A stretch of DNA of 14,921 bases, from contig JARBTU010000012.1 of NCBI GenBank assembly GCA_029240015.1, forward strand, positions 1 through 14,921, given 5' to 3'. Each line of letters opens with the position of its first letter. Position 1 is the first letter of the stretch. Below are positions 5,698 to 13,544 of this stretch, piece after piece. The notes under the pieces are model-generated. The model did not search any database, had not been told where the DNA came from, and was given only the letters and a program-made list of their open reading frames with translations. Source of the stretch: Oscillospiraceae bacterium. Lineage in GTDB: Bacteria; Bacillota; Clostridia; Oscillospirales; Ruminococcaceae. The position numbers and the translations under genes were made by a program.

Positions 5698-6294
5698 ATG
5701 CAAAATCATGCATCTTATGAAGATTTACTTGATATGGATGAAGAAAAATTGCTTTTGCTGTCCGAAAATGGAAATGACGATGCAATGACTGCTTTAATTT
5801 TTAGATACCTTGGTCTTGTCAGAAAGAAAGCATCCAGAGTAAAGCTGAGTTCAATGGATGTGGATGACTTGACTCAGGAAGGAATTATTGGATTGATGGA
5901 TGCAATTCGATCTTATAATAAAGAAAAAGGAAGCAGTTTTTATACCTATGCTAATATTTGTGTAGATAATCGGTTGAGAAAAACAATTGCACACGCAAAC
6001 GCAAAAAAAAATGTTGCGTTTGAACAATCGGTCGCTCTTGAAGATGTTCCTGAATACACGGGACCATTTAATAATAGCGAGAATCCCGAATCCATCGTGA
6101 TAGAAAAAGAGAAATTGCAATTGTTGAAAACACAGATTAACACACTTTTGTCTTCGTTTGAAAGAGAAACCCTATCTTTATATCTCAAAGGCTGCGATTA
6201 TAACCAGATGGCTAAAAAGCTTGATACATCTTATAAGGCAGTTGACAATGCTCTCCAACGTGTTAGACGAAAGCTCAAAATAGTTTTCAGGTGA
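5698..6294 (+). CDS. Sigma-70 family RNA polymerase sigma factor, SigH-like
   Basis: This 198-residue protein redirects RNA polymerase to alternative promoters. Region 2 spans about 30-100: the DVDDLTQEGIIGLMDAIRSY segment is the core-binding and -10 recognition signature. Region 4 spans about 145-195, with FERETLSLYLKGCDYNQMAK and the recognition helix YKAVDNALQRVRRKLK, which closely follows the 'VDNALQRVKRKL' end of SigH (Spo0H). Region 3 is absent, as in this subfamily. Divergent features include a long variable linker (ALEDVPEYTGPFNNSENP). The ATG at 5698 has GGAG 8 nt upstream. Its regulon cannot be inferred here; SigH in Bacillota drives early stationary-phase, sporulation or competence genes. 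It could also be a paralogue with a different role. Confidence 0.85.
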   Translation: MQNHASYEDLLDMDEEKLLLLSENGNDDAMTALIFRYLGLVRKKASRVKLSSMDVDDLTQEGIIGLMDAIRSYNKEKGSSFYTYANICVDNRLRKTIAHANAKKNVAFEQSVALEDVPEYTGPFNNSENPESIVIEKEKLQLLKTQINTLLSSFERETLSLYLKGCDYNQMAKKLDTSYKAVDNALQRVRRKLKIVFR

Positions 6295-6342
6295 TGAAGG
6301 ATTTAACAAGCGGTTTATAATGAAAACTGTTATATATGTATG

Positions 6343-6405
6343 GCCCAATAGCTTAAAGTCAGAGCGTTGTTTTTCAAAGGTGGCGGTGCAAATCCGCTGA
6401 GGGCA
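6343..6405 (+). ncRNA. tRNA-like element with shrunken anticodon arm (pseudo-tRNA candidate)
   Basis: The 63-nt segment folds like a small tRNA. GCCC (6343-6346) pairs with GGGC (6401-6404). The D-arm is GCTT-AAAGTCA-GAGC preceded by the canonical TA. A mini-arm is TTG-TTTTT-CAA, and the T-arm is GGCGG-TGCAAAT-CCGCT with the conserved C-A-A loop core. It is about 10 nt shorter than a normal tRNA. The acceptor has only four pairs, the D-loop lacks GG and no CCA is encoded, so ordinary aminoacylation is unlikely. It lies between the sigma gene and the zinc ribbon gene, 33 nt before the latter's start. It may be a decayed tRNA, a pseudo-tRNA, or a 5' leader structure. Confidence 0.4.
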
Positions 6406-6437
6406 AATAAAATTTTTCCTTAAGAGAGGTATTTAAC

Positions 6438-6713
6438 ATGTATCAAGACAAAACCCTAAACTGTAAAGAATGCGGAAATGAATTCATTTTCACTGCTGGT
6501 GAGCAAGAATTCTATGCAGAAAAAGGCTTCGTAAACGAGCCACAAAGATGTAAAGATTGCCGTGACGCAAGAAAGAACGCTAATAAAGCACAAAGAGAAA
6601 TGTTTGTTGCTGAGTGCGCATCTTGTGGAGCAGAGGCAAAAGTTCCTTTCAGACCTCGTGAAGATCGTCCAGTTTACTGCAGCGATTGCTTTGCAAAAAT
6701 GAAAGACGAATAA
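6438..6713 (+). CDS. Small double zinc ribbon protein
   Basis: This 91-residue protein has four Cys pairs: C9-x2-C12 and C38-x2-C41 form a first zinc ribbon with the EFIFTAGEQEFYAEKGF core. C60-x2-C63 and C81-x2-C84 form a second ribbon around the AKVPFRPREDRPVYCSDCF segment. Both patterns recur in small bacterial zinc ribbon proteins (probable zinc-ribbon, CxxC-x17-CxxC type) presumed to bind nucleic acid. The exact role is unknown. The basic linker RKNANKAQR between the ribbons supports nucleic-acid binding. ATG is preceded by GAGAGG at 8 nt. The 143-nt gap upstream contains the tRNA-like element, and a terminator follows the stop. No clear separate promoter is visible, so it may be read from the sigma promoter. 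Confidence 0.85.
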   Translation: MYQDKTLNCKECGNEFIFTAGEQEFYAEKGFVNEPQRCKDCRDARKNANKAQREMFVAECASCGAEAKVPFRPREDRPVYCSDCFAKMKDE

Positions 6714-6731
6714 ATTAAATCTTTGCTATCT

Positions 6732-6775
6732 AGCGACTTGAAAGTTTTACTTTTAAGTCGCTTTATTGTTGTTAT
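6732..6775 (+). terminator. Terminator after the zinc ribbon gene
   Basis: AGCGACTT (6732-6739) pairs with AAGTCGCT (6755-6762), with further pairs AAG/CTT inside, followed by TTATTGTTGTTATG. The T-tract is interrupted, so efficiency may be moderate. Confidence 0.7.
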
Positions 6776-6805
6776 GGGTTTTAATATTTTGTTAACTTTA
6801 AACTA

Positions 6806-6834
6806 TTGCAATATCTAATGATAAAATGTATAAT
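6806..6834 (+). promoter_or_regulatory. Sigma-A promoter of the DUF1858-trmK-nif3-rqcH unit
   Basis: TTGCAA (6806-6811), a 17-bp spacer and a perfect TATAAT (6829-6834). Predicted start near 6841, leader about 43 nt. No other strong promoter is seen until the one before valS. Confidence 0.8.
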
Positions 6835-6883
6835 AATATAATATAGAAAACGCAAAGGAAGCTTTATTGAAAGGAAGTTTAAT

Positions 6884-7087
6884 ATGGAGTTTGTAGTTAC
6901 AAGAGATACCGTCATCGGAGATGTTCTTGACCATGACAGGACAACAGCCGAATATTTTTTAGAGATGGGAATGCATTGCTTGGGATGCCCTTCATCAAGA
7001 GGAGAATCGATTGAGCAAGCTTGCGAAGTTCATGGTGTTGATTGTGATGAACTGATTGAAAAGATAAACCATCACATTCAAGGTTAA
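6884..7087 (+). CDS. DUF1858 domain protein (hybrid-cluster-associated redox disulfide type)
   Basis: This 67-residue cytosolic protein has the DUF1858 pattern: an N-terminal VTRDTVIGDVLDHD segment, a helix (TTAEYFLEMGMHC) and a CxxC motif CLGC (Cys32, Cys35) followed by PSSRGESIEQACEVHG. The domain is found alone or near hybrid cluster proteins and is presumed to act as a small redox disulfide or as a metal site in anaerobes. The partner is not in this window. ATG is preceded by AAAGGAAG. It is the first gene behind the promoter at 6806-6834, with a stem-loop and then trmK downstream. Confidence 0.9.
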   Translation: MEFVVTRDTVIGDVLDHDRTTAEYFLEMGMHCLGCPSSRGESIEQACEVHGVDCDELIEKINHHIQG

Positions 7088-7102
7088 TAAAACCAGTTGT
7101 TT

Positions 7103-7127
7103 CGCCCGAGATTTAAAAACTCGGGCG
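7103..7127 (+). other. Stem-loop between DUF1858 and trmK
   Basis: CGCCCGAG (7103-7110) and CTCGGGCG (7120-7127) form a perfect 8-bp GC-rich stem with a 9-nt loop. No T-tract follows on either strand, so it is more likely an mRNA-stabilising or partial attenuation element than a full terminator. Confidence 0.55.
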
Positions 7128-7162
7128 ATTATCATATTAATTCATATTCACGGAGGAATTTT

Positions 7163-7855
7163 GTGGATAACATAAAACTCAGCAGAAGATTACTGGCTGT
7201 TGCCAATTTTGTTCGAGACAAAGCGGTTGTCGCTGATATCGGGACTGATCATGCATATCTTCCTGCATATCTTGTTAAGTCCGGGAAAGTTGATTTGGCT
7301 GTTGCGTCTGACATCAATGAAGGACCGCTCAAAAAAGCAGCTGAAACAGTTCAAAAATATAATTTAGAACAAAACGTAAAGTTGGTATTATCAAACGGGT
7401 TAAACGATGTTGATTTAAACGACATTACGGACATTGTCATTGCTGGGATGGGCGGAGAACTTATCTGCCAGATTATTGATAATTGCAATGAATTGCTTGA
7501 TTCTTCCAAAAATCTGATACTTCAGCCAATGACAAATGCAGCTGCAGTTCGACAATATCTTTATCAAAAAGGGTTTAAAATACTAAAAGAAGCTGCTGTC
7601 ATTGATGATAAATATACCTATTGTATAATTAGATCTTGTTACTACGGAAAAAGCGCTCAAACTAGCAAGTTTTTTGAATATATTGGAAAGATTTCAGAGA
7701 ATACTGACGATGAAAGCAAGGAATATTTAAGACGCCAATATATCAGAGTGATGAATATTGCAAAAGGACTGGAATGCTCAAAAAATAAAAAATCAGAAGC
7801 TTTGGAATATTACGAGATAGCAAAAAGAATAAGCGAAATCATAAATGCAGATTAA
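7163..7855 (+). CDS. trmK: tRNA (adenine(22)-N1)-methyltransferase TrmK
   Basis: TrmK transfers a methyl group from S-adenosylmethionine to N1 of A22 in the tRNA D-loop region. This 230-residue protein starts DNIKLSRRLLAVANFV, followed by the Rossmann SAM-binding motif VVADIGTDHAYLPAYL (about 22-37), the IAGMGGELI motif and LILQPMTN, all TrmK landmarks. The C-terminal part is helical, as in the family. The GTG start at 7163 is chosen because GGAGG lies 6 nt upstream and family members begin just before the LS.RL segment. The 22-codon upstream extension runs through the stem-loop and is rejected. It lies directly before the Nif3-like gene, an arrangement conserved in Bacillota (B. subtilis yqfN-yqfO). 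Confidence 0.9.
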   Translation: MDNIKLSRRLLAVANFVRDKAVVADIGTDHAYLPAYLVKSGKVDLAVASDINEGPLKKAAETVQKYNLEQNVKLVLSNGLNDVDLNDITDIVIAGMGGELICQIIDNCNELLDSSKNLILQPMTNAAAVRQYLYQKGFKILKEAAVIDDKYTYCIIRSCYYGKSAQTSKFFEYIGKISENTDDESKEYLRRQYIRVMNIAKGLECSKNKKSEALEYYEIAKRISEIINAD

Positions 7856-7900
7856 GAGGAAACAGTTTTAATCAAGTTTTTACAAAAAGGGATGGTCGCA

Positions 7901-8989
7901 TTGACAACAGTAAGGGATGTTTATTCTTATATTAATGAAATAGCACCGCTTAGACTCGCTGAAAAGTGGGATAATTGCGGACTTATTGTGGGAGATATGG
8001 ATAGACAAGTAAGGAACTGCATGGTGGTTTTGGATGTGACTCAAGCTGTAATTGATGAAGCTTGTGAAAACGCTGTTGATCTGATTATTTCACACCATCC
8101 AATTATCTTTGAAGCACAAAAGCAGATTCTATCACAAAGTCTTGTGTATAAGCTTATACAAAATGGAATTTCGGTAATCAGCGCACATACTAACCTTGAT
8201 ATTGCTCAAGGTGGGATAAATGATGTCTTGGCGGAAAGACTTGGTCTTAAAAAGACAAAAGTACTTGAAGTAACAGATTGTACTTATGACTATAAAATTA
8301 TAACCTTTGCTCCAAAAGAATACGAGCAAAAAGTGAAAGACGCAATGTCACTTGCGGGAGCGGGAAAGCTAGAAAATTACAGCAGCTGTGCCTTTGTAAG
8401 CCGTGGAGAGGGCTCTTTTTTGCCAATGGAGGGCTCAAATGCTTTTATAGGGCAAGTTGGTGAAATTGAAACCGTGGAGGAATCTCGCATTGAGATGATT
8501 TGCCCTTGGCAATCATTAAGCAGTGTCCTCAATGCAATGCTGAAAGCACATCCTTATGAACAACCGGCGTTCGACGTATTTGAAAATCATGCGATTAAAC
8601 GAGAAGATGGCATAGGGAGAGTCGGCGAGTTAGAGAAAGAGCAATCACCGGAACAATTTGCCTCTTTTGTGAAGAACGTGCTAGGGTGTGAAAGAGTCCG
8701 TTTTTCAAAAGGAAAAGACACAGTCAAAAAAGTAGCCATCTGTTCCGGAGCAGGTAGCAGTGTTTTTAAACATGCAGTATCTATGGAGGCGGATGCTTTT
8801 GTGTCAGGAGACATCAAGCATGATGTGATGGTGGATGCCAAGAAGTTTGGAATAACGGTTATAGATGCGGGACATTTTGAAACAGAGAATATTATTATTG
8901 AAGTTTTAGAGGAACATCTTTCGCAAAAATTCAATAATTTTACTATTATAAAGTCAAAGCAAAACAGTTGCCCTTATGAATTTATTTAG
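7901..8989 (+). CDS. Nif3-like dinuclear metal centre hexameric protein (YqfO type)
   Basis: This 362-residue protein has a split Nif3 fold. The N-terminal part has APLRLAEKWDNCGLIVG and the metal ligands in ISHHPIIF and SAHTNLD. A central CutA1/PII-like insert (about 125-230) has AHPYEQPAFDVFE. The C-terminal part is GRVGELEKEQ through DAGHFETENI, which completes the metal site. The family forms hexamers with two metal ions per subunit; annotation as a GTP cyclohydrolase I homologue is not well supported. I place the start at TTG 7901 (TTVRDVYSYI), 9 nt after AAGGG. The ATG at 7892 has no ribosome binding site at usable distance. It follows trmK by 45 bp in one operon. Confidence 0.88.
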   Translation: MTTVRDVYSYINEIAPLRLAEKWDNCGLIVGDMDRQVRNCMVVLDVTQAVIDEACENAVDLIISHHPIIFEAQKQILSQSLVYKLIQNGISVISAHTNLDIAQGGINDVLAERLGLKKTKVLEVTDCTYDYKIITFAPKEYEQKVKDAMSLAGAGKLENYSSCAFVSRGEGSFLPMEGSNAFIGQVGEIETVEESRIEMICPWQSLSSVLNAMLKAHPYEQPAFDVFENHAIKREDGIGRVGELEKEQSPEQFASFVKNVLGCERVRFSKGKDTVKKVAICSGAGSSVFKHAVSMEADAFVSGDIKHDVMVDAKKFGITVIDAGHFETENIIIEVLEEHLSQKFNNFTIIKSKQNSCPYEFI

Positions 8990-9006
8990 GAAAAAGGTGA
9001 AAACGC

Positions 9007-10761
9007 TTGGCATTAGACGGAGCATTTTTATATACGATTAAGCAAGAGATCGAACAAGTGGCTTTAGGATCACGAGTCGAAAAGATCTATCAGCCATCAA
9101 GGGAAGAAATTATTATTGCGCTCAGATGGAAGGGCGGCAATGCAAAGCTTCTGCTAAGTGCAGGAGCAAACAGTCCACGGATTCATTTTACGGGGATTCC
9201 GCTTGAGAATCCGAAAAGCCCGCCCATGTTTTGCATGCTGCTAAGAAAGCATTTAAACAGCGGCAAGCTCGTTGAAGTGAAACAGATGGGCCTTGACCGA
9301 ACTATGCATCTGGTGTTCGAGTCGGTTAACGAGCTTGGCGACTTGGTTACGGTTACTCTTGCGGTGGAGATTATGGGGCGGCACAGCAATATTATCGTCA
9401 TCAATCAAGATGGGAAAATTATTGATTCTATCAAGCGCATCGACAATGAAATGTCAAGCGTCCGCATGGTCTTGCCCGGCATGAGCTATACACTGCCTCC
9501 GATTCAACACAAAATAAACCTTTTTGAGGCAAGCCCGGAGGAAGTGCTAAAAAACCTAGAAACTACAAAGAATGCCGAACTTTCCAAAGCTTTGGTTGCA
9601 ATATTTCAAGGAATGTCCCCTATTCTTTGCCGAGAAATCGCGGCTTATGTAACACGTGGGACGGAGATTTATAAAGACGATTTGACCGATGATATGAAAA
9701 CAAGGCTGTTGTTTTTCTTAAATCAGCTGAAGAGTAAGATCAATGAACGGCAGGTCGATTATACAATTGTCTATGAGAAAAACGGAAAACCAAAGGACTT
9801 CAGTTTTATCGAGATAGGGCAATACGGTTCCTTTATGCTGACCAAGAAATTTGACAGTGCCAGTGAATTGCTAGACAATTTTTATTCCGAGCGGGACAGA
9901 ATCGAACGGATGAAACAGCGTTCCAATGATTTATTGAAAATGCTTGTCAATAAGTCGGAGAGAATTAGCCGAAAGCTTCATGCACAACGGGAAGAATTGC
10001 TCGAATGTGCTAACCGCGAAACATTTAAGATATATGGTGACTTGCTAAGCACAAATTTACACCAGCTTAAAAAGGGAATCGAAAGTATTACTTTGCAAAA
10101 TTATTATGATCCCGAGTTTTCTGATGTACAAATTAAGCTTGATCCATCTTTGCAGCCGGCACAGAACGCTCAGAAATATTATAACGAGTACCGTAAAGCA
10201 GCAACAGCGGAAAAAATGCTTAAAAAGCTTATTAAGCAAGCAGAAGAGGAATTGATTTATCTTGACACTGTGTTCGATTCGGTAGCAAGAACAACGGGTG
10301 AAAGTGAACTTTTGGAAATCCGTGAGGAATTATCCGAACAAGGGTATATTAAAAACTATAAGAATAAAAACAAACAGTTAAAGCCTCAGCCGCCGCTTAA
10401 ATATGTTTCCTCAGAAGGCTTCGTAATTTTATGCGGTCGGAACAACAAACAAAATGATAAGTTGACGTTAAGGGAAGCAAGGAATCACGATATTTGGTGT
10501 CATACACATAATATTCCCGGCTCGCATGTTATTATTGTGACACAGGGACAGGATGTCTCGGACAAAACAGTTGAGCAAGCGTGTATAATAGCAGCATTCA
10601 ACAGTAAAGCAAGAAATTCGGCCCAAGTTCCTGTTGATTATACAGAGATCAAAAATGTCAAAAAGCCAAACGGCGCAAAACCCGGCATGGTTATTTTTGA
10701 AAACAATAAAACAGCGTATGTAACACCGGACGAAAATACAGTGAATCAATTAAGAGTATAA
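9007..10761 (+). CDS. rqcH: RqcH, Rqc2 homologue (NFACT family) of ribosome quality control
   Basis: RqcH binds stalled 50S subunits carrying peptidyl-tRNA and recruits tRNA-Ala to add C-terminal alanine tails that mark the nascent chain for degradation. The 584-residue protein has an NFACT-N domain (about 1-260, DGAFLY start), a coiled-coil middle (about 285-430) and an NFACT-R domain (about 450-560, ending HDIWCHTHNIPGSHVII). The functionally critical residues of B. subtilis RqcH appear at identical positions: Asp97-Arg98 (QMGLDRTMHL) and Glu121-Ile-Met (EIMGRHSN), so it should be active. The older name 'fibronectin-binding protein' reflects the same family. The TTG start is supported by AAGGTGA upstream. 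It is 17 bp downstream of the Nif3-like gene. Confidence 0.92.
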   Translation: MALDGAFLYTIKQEIEQVALGSRVEKIYQPSREEIIIALRWKGGNAKLLLSAGANSPRIHFTGIPLENPKSPPMFCMLLRKHLNSGKLVEVKQMGLDRTMHLVFESVNELGDLVTVTLAVEIMGRHSNIIVINQDGKIIDSIKRIDNEMSSVRMVLPGMSYTLPPIQHKINLFEASPEEVLKNLETTKNAELSKALVAIFQGMSPILCREIAAYVTRGTEIYKDDLTDDMKTRLLFFLNQLKSKINERQVDYTIVYEKNGKPKDFSFIEIGQYGSFMLTKKFDSASELLDNFYSERDRIERMKQRSNDLLKMLVNKSERISRKLHAQREELLECANRETFKIYGDLLSTNLHQLKKGIESITLQNYYDPEFSDVQIKLDPSLQPAQNAQKYYNEYRKAATAEKMLKKLIKQAEEELIYLDTVFDSVARTTGESELLEIREELSEQGYIKNYKNKNKQLKPQPPLKYVSSEGFVILCGRNNKQNDKLTLREARNHDIWCHTHNIPGSHVIIVTQGQDVSDKTVEQACIIAAFNSKARNSAQVPVDYTEIKNVKKPNGAKPGMVIFENNKTAYVTPDENTVNQLRV

Positions 10762-10765
10762 GCTA

Positions 10766-10795
10766 TTGACATATGATGTGTTTTTGTAGGATAAT
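10766..10795 (+). promoter_or_regulatory. Sigma-A promoter of valS
   Basis: TTGACA (10766-10771), an 18-bp spacer and GATAAT (10790-10795), beginning 4 bp after the rqcH stop. Predicted start near 10802 gives a leader of only about 52 nt. Confidence 0.75.
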
Positions 10796-10854
10796 ATTGA
10801 TTATGTTTGATAAACAATGAAATAAAATTCCTTTTTGGAAGGAGAAAAAATAAA

Positions 10855-13476
10855 ATGCGTGAGCAACTTGAAAAAATATATGACCCCAAACAGTTTGAGG
10901 ATAAAATTTATCAGTACTGGCTGGACGGCGGCTATTTTACGCCACAGCCGGATGAAAGCAAGAAGCCTTATACCATTGTGATTCCGCCTCCAAACATCAC
11001 AGGACAGCTTCACATGGGGCATGCGCTGGACAATACACTGCAGGATATTCTGATTAGATGGAGAAGAATGCAGGGGTATAGTGCTTTATGGATTCCCGGA
11101 ACAGATCACGCTTCTATTGCGACCGAAGCAAAGATTGTAGAGGCGATGAAAAAAGAAGGCGTAACCAAAGATGATCTTGGAAGAGACGGCTTTCTGGAAC
11201 GTGCATGGGAATGGAAAAAAACATACGGCGGACGCATCATAGAACAGCTTAAAAAGCTGGGATCTTCCTGCGACTGGACTCGTGAACGCTTTACGTTGGA
11301 TGAAGGCTGCAGCGAAGCGGTTAAACAGGTTTTTGTAAACCTTTATGAAAAAGGGCTGATTTATCGTGGAGAAAGAATCATCAACTGGTGCCCTCATTGC
11401 TTGACCTCCATTTCGGATGCGGAAGTTGAGTACAGCGAAAAACAAGGGCATTTCTGGCATATCCGCTATCCTCTTTCAGACAACAGCGGATATTTAGAGC
11501 TTGCGACTACCCGTCCTGAAACGTTGCTCGGGGACACTGCTGTTGCAGTTCACCCTGAAGATGAAAGATATAAGCATTTGATTGGAAAAACGGTGACCCT
11601 GCCGCTGGTAGGCAAAGAAATACCAATTGTCGGCGATACGTATGTGGACCGTGAGTTTGGAACAGGTGTTGTGAAGATTACGCCCGCTCATGACCCGAAT
11701 GATTTTGAAGTTGGCTTAAGACATAACCTCCCAATTGTAAACGTGATGACCGATGATGCAAAGATGAATGAAAACGCAGGCAAATATCAGGAAATGGAAC
11801 GGTATGACGCCAGAAAAGCAGTTGTGGAAGATTTGAAACAGCAGGGCTTCTTGGTGGAAATCGAGGATCATACGCATAACGTAGGCGCTTGTTATCGCTG
11901 CTCTACCACTGTTGAGCCACGTGTTTCCAAGCAGTGGTTCGTTAGAATGGAACCGCTTAGCATTCCTGCAATTGATGTTGTCAAAAAAGGGGACGTGAAG
12001 TTCGTTCCCGAAAGATTCGATAAAATATATTATCACTGGATGGAGAACATCAAAGACTGGTGTATTTCCCGTCAGCTTTGGTGGGGGCATAGGATACCGG
12101 CTTATTACTGCAATGACTGTGGAGAAACGATTGTTTCAGAACAAGAGCCATGCAGTTGTCCGAAATGCCAAAGCAAATCTATCAGACAAGATGAGGACAC
12201 GCTCGACACTTGGTTCAGTTCTGCTCTGTGGCCTTTTTCAACACTGGGCTGGCCGGAAAAGACAAAAGATTTGGAATATTTTTACCCGACCAGTACGCTT
12301 GTTACAGGTTATGATATCATTTTCTTCTGGGTTGCAAGGATGATTTTTTCGGGAGTCGAGCATACAGGGGAAGCACCTTTCGATACAGTGTTCATCCACG
12401 GGATCATTCGTGACACACAAGGAAGAAAGATGTCTAAGTCTTTGGGCAACGGAATCGACCCGCTGGAGATTATTGACGAATATGGCGCAGATGCGTTGAG
12501 ATTTATGCTTGCGACAGGGAATAGCCCGGGCAATGATATGCGTTTTTCTGAAGAAAAGGTAAAGTCTTCGAGGAACTTTGCAAATAAAATATGGAATGCC
12601 ACCCGATTTATATTGATGAACCTAGCTGATGAAGTGGATAGCGTTGGCCTGCCAAGTCATCTTGAGATAGAAGACAAGTGGGTAGTGTCAAAATACAACG
12701 CACTTGTTCGTGAAGTAACCGAAAATCTTGAGAAGTTTGAGCTGGGTATTGCTGTTCAAAAACTTTATGATTTTATTTGGGATATTCTTTGTGACTGGTA
12801 TATTGAGCTTGTGAAATCAAGATTTCAAGAAGGTGGGCAGACAGGCATTGACGCTCAAAAAGTATTGATTTATGTGATGACCAATACCCTCAAATTGCTT
12901 CATCCTTTCATGCCGTTCATTACGGAGGAAATATGGCATGCTCTCCCAACGGGAGATATAAGCATCATGATTTCTGCTTGGCCAGAGTATGATAAAAACC
13001 TTGATTTCGGAGAAGAAAGCCGAGAATTTGAGAGAGTTATGGATGCTATTAAAGCCATCAGAAATATAAGAAGCGAAATGAATGTTCCGCCGAGCAAAAA
13101 AGCAAGTGTATTTGTGGAATCAACCTTTGCGGAAACTTTTGAAAAAGGTTCTATTTTCATTGAACGCCTTGCAAGTGCGTCCGAAGTGAAAGTTGGGAAT
13201 CAGTTTGATGTTCCGGGAGCGGTCCAGGTCGTTACTGATTGCGCTAGAATCTTTATCCCAATGGATGACCTTGTAGATAAGAAGAAAGAATTAGAGCGCT
13301 TAAACAAGGAAAAGGCAGATTGCGAAAAAGATGTCACCTTTATTTCAGGGAAACTAAACAACGAGAAGTTCATTTCAAAGGCGCCACAAAATATTGTTGA
13401 GCAAGAGAAGCAGAAACTTGCCAAGGCAAGCGAGCGTTTGGCAAAGATTCTTGAGAGCATCGCAGACTTAGGATAA
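10855..13476 (+). CDS. valS: Valyl-tRNA synthetase
   Basis: ValRS charges tRNA-Val with valine. The 873-residue length fits the bacterial norm of about 880. The class I signature is seen as PPPNITGQLHMGHAL, with HMGH at 53-56, and KMSKS at 525-529. Between them lie the editing (CP1) domain with the TTRPETLLGDTAVAVHPED segment and Cys-rich pairs (CPHC, CNDC, CPKC) that may bind zinc. The anticodon-binding helical domain follows and the end is a coiled-coil arm (KKELERLNKEKADCEKDV...). ATG at 10855 has GGAAGGAG upstream. A longer frame starting at an upstream TTG would cross the transcription start region and is rejected. It is followed 68 bp later by folC, a common Bacillota order. Confidence 0.97.
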   Translation: MREQLEKIYDPKQFEDKIYQYWLDGGYFTPQPDESKKPYTIVIPPPNITGQLHMGHALDNTLQDILIRWRRMQGYSALWIPGTDHASIATEAKIVEAMKKEGVTKDDLGRDGFLERAWEWKKTYGGRIIEQLKKLGSSCDWTRERFTLDEGCSEAVKQVFVNLYEKGLIYRGERIINWCPHCLTSISDAEVEYSEKQGHFWHIRYPLSDNSGYLELATTRPETLLGDTAVAVHPEDERYKHLIGKTVTLPLVGKEIPIVGDTYVDREFGTGVVKITPAHDPNDFEVGLRHNLPIVNVMTDDAKMNENAGKYQEMERYDARKAVVEDLKQQGFLVEIEDHTHNVGACYRCSTTVEPRVSKQWFVRMEPLSIPAIDVVKKGDVKFVPERFDKIYYHWMENIKDWCISRQLWWGHRIPAYYCNDCGETIVSEQEPCSCPKCQSKSIRQDEDTLDTWFSSALWPFSTLGWPEKTKDLEYFYPTSTLVTGYDIIFFWVARMIFSGVEHTGEAPFDTVFIHGIIRDTQGRKMSKSLGNGIDPLEIIDEYGADALRFMLATGNSPGNDMRFSEEKVKSSRNFANKIWNATRFILMNLADEVDSVGLPSHLEIEDKWVVSKYNALVREVTENLEKFELGIAVQKLYDFIWDILCDWYIELVKSRFQEGGQTGIDAQKVLIYVMTNTLKLLHPFMPFITEEIWHALPTGDISIMISAWPEYDKNLDFGEESREFERVMDAIKAIRNIRSEMNVPPSKKASVFVESTFAETFEKGSIFIERLASASEVKVGNQFDVPGAVQVVTDCARIFIPMDDLVDKKKELERLNKEKADCEKDVTFISGKLNNEKFISKAPQNIVEQEKQKLAKASERLAKILESIADLG

Positions 13477-13490
13477 ATAAATTTAAGTTT

Positions 13491-13523
13491 AACAATAATC
13501 CTCTGTTTTTACAGGGGATTATT
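13491..13523 (+). other. Stem-loop between valS and folC
   Basis: CAATAATCCTCTG and CAGGGGATTATTG form a 13-bp stem (one G-U) around a short T-rich loop. No T-tract follows, and folC's ribosome binding site starts about 10 nt later. It may tune readthrough or stability between the two genes rather than terminate fully. Confidence 0.5.
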
Positions 13524-13544
13524 GTGTACACAGGAGGAACTTTT

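Noticed and set aside
6343..6405. Functional tRNA with anticodon TCA or TTC
   Set aside because: Forcing a normal 17-nt anticodon arm leaves only wobble pairs and displaces the T-arm; the distance between D- and T-arms is about 7 nt too short.
6343..6430. Known riboswitch upstream of the zinc ribbon gene
   Set aside because: I compared it mentally with c-di-GMP, fluoride, Mn2+, ZTP, THF and cobalamin cores and saw none of their conserved motifs.
7097..7162. 22-codon N-terminal extension of TrmK
   Set aside because: It crosses a perfect stem-loop, lacks a ribosome binding site and is not TrmK-like, whereas GGAGG marks the GTG at 7163.
8587..8934. Leftward 115-codon frame
   Set aside because: It is antisense to the Nif3-like gene and has no supporting start signal or recognisable domain.
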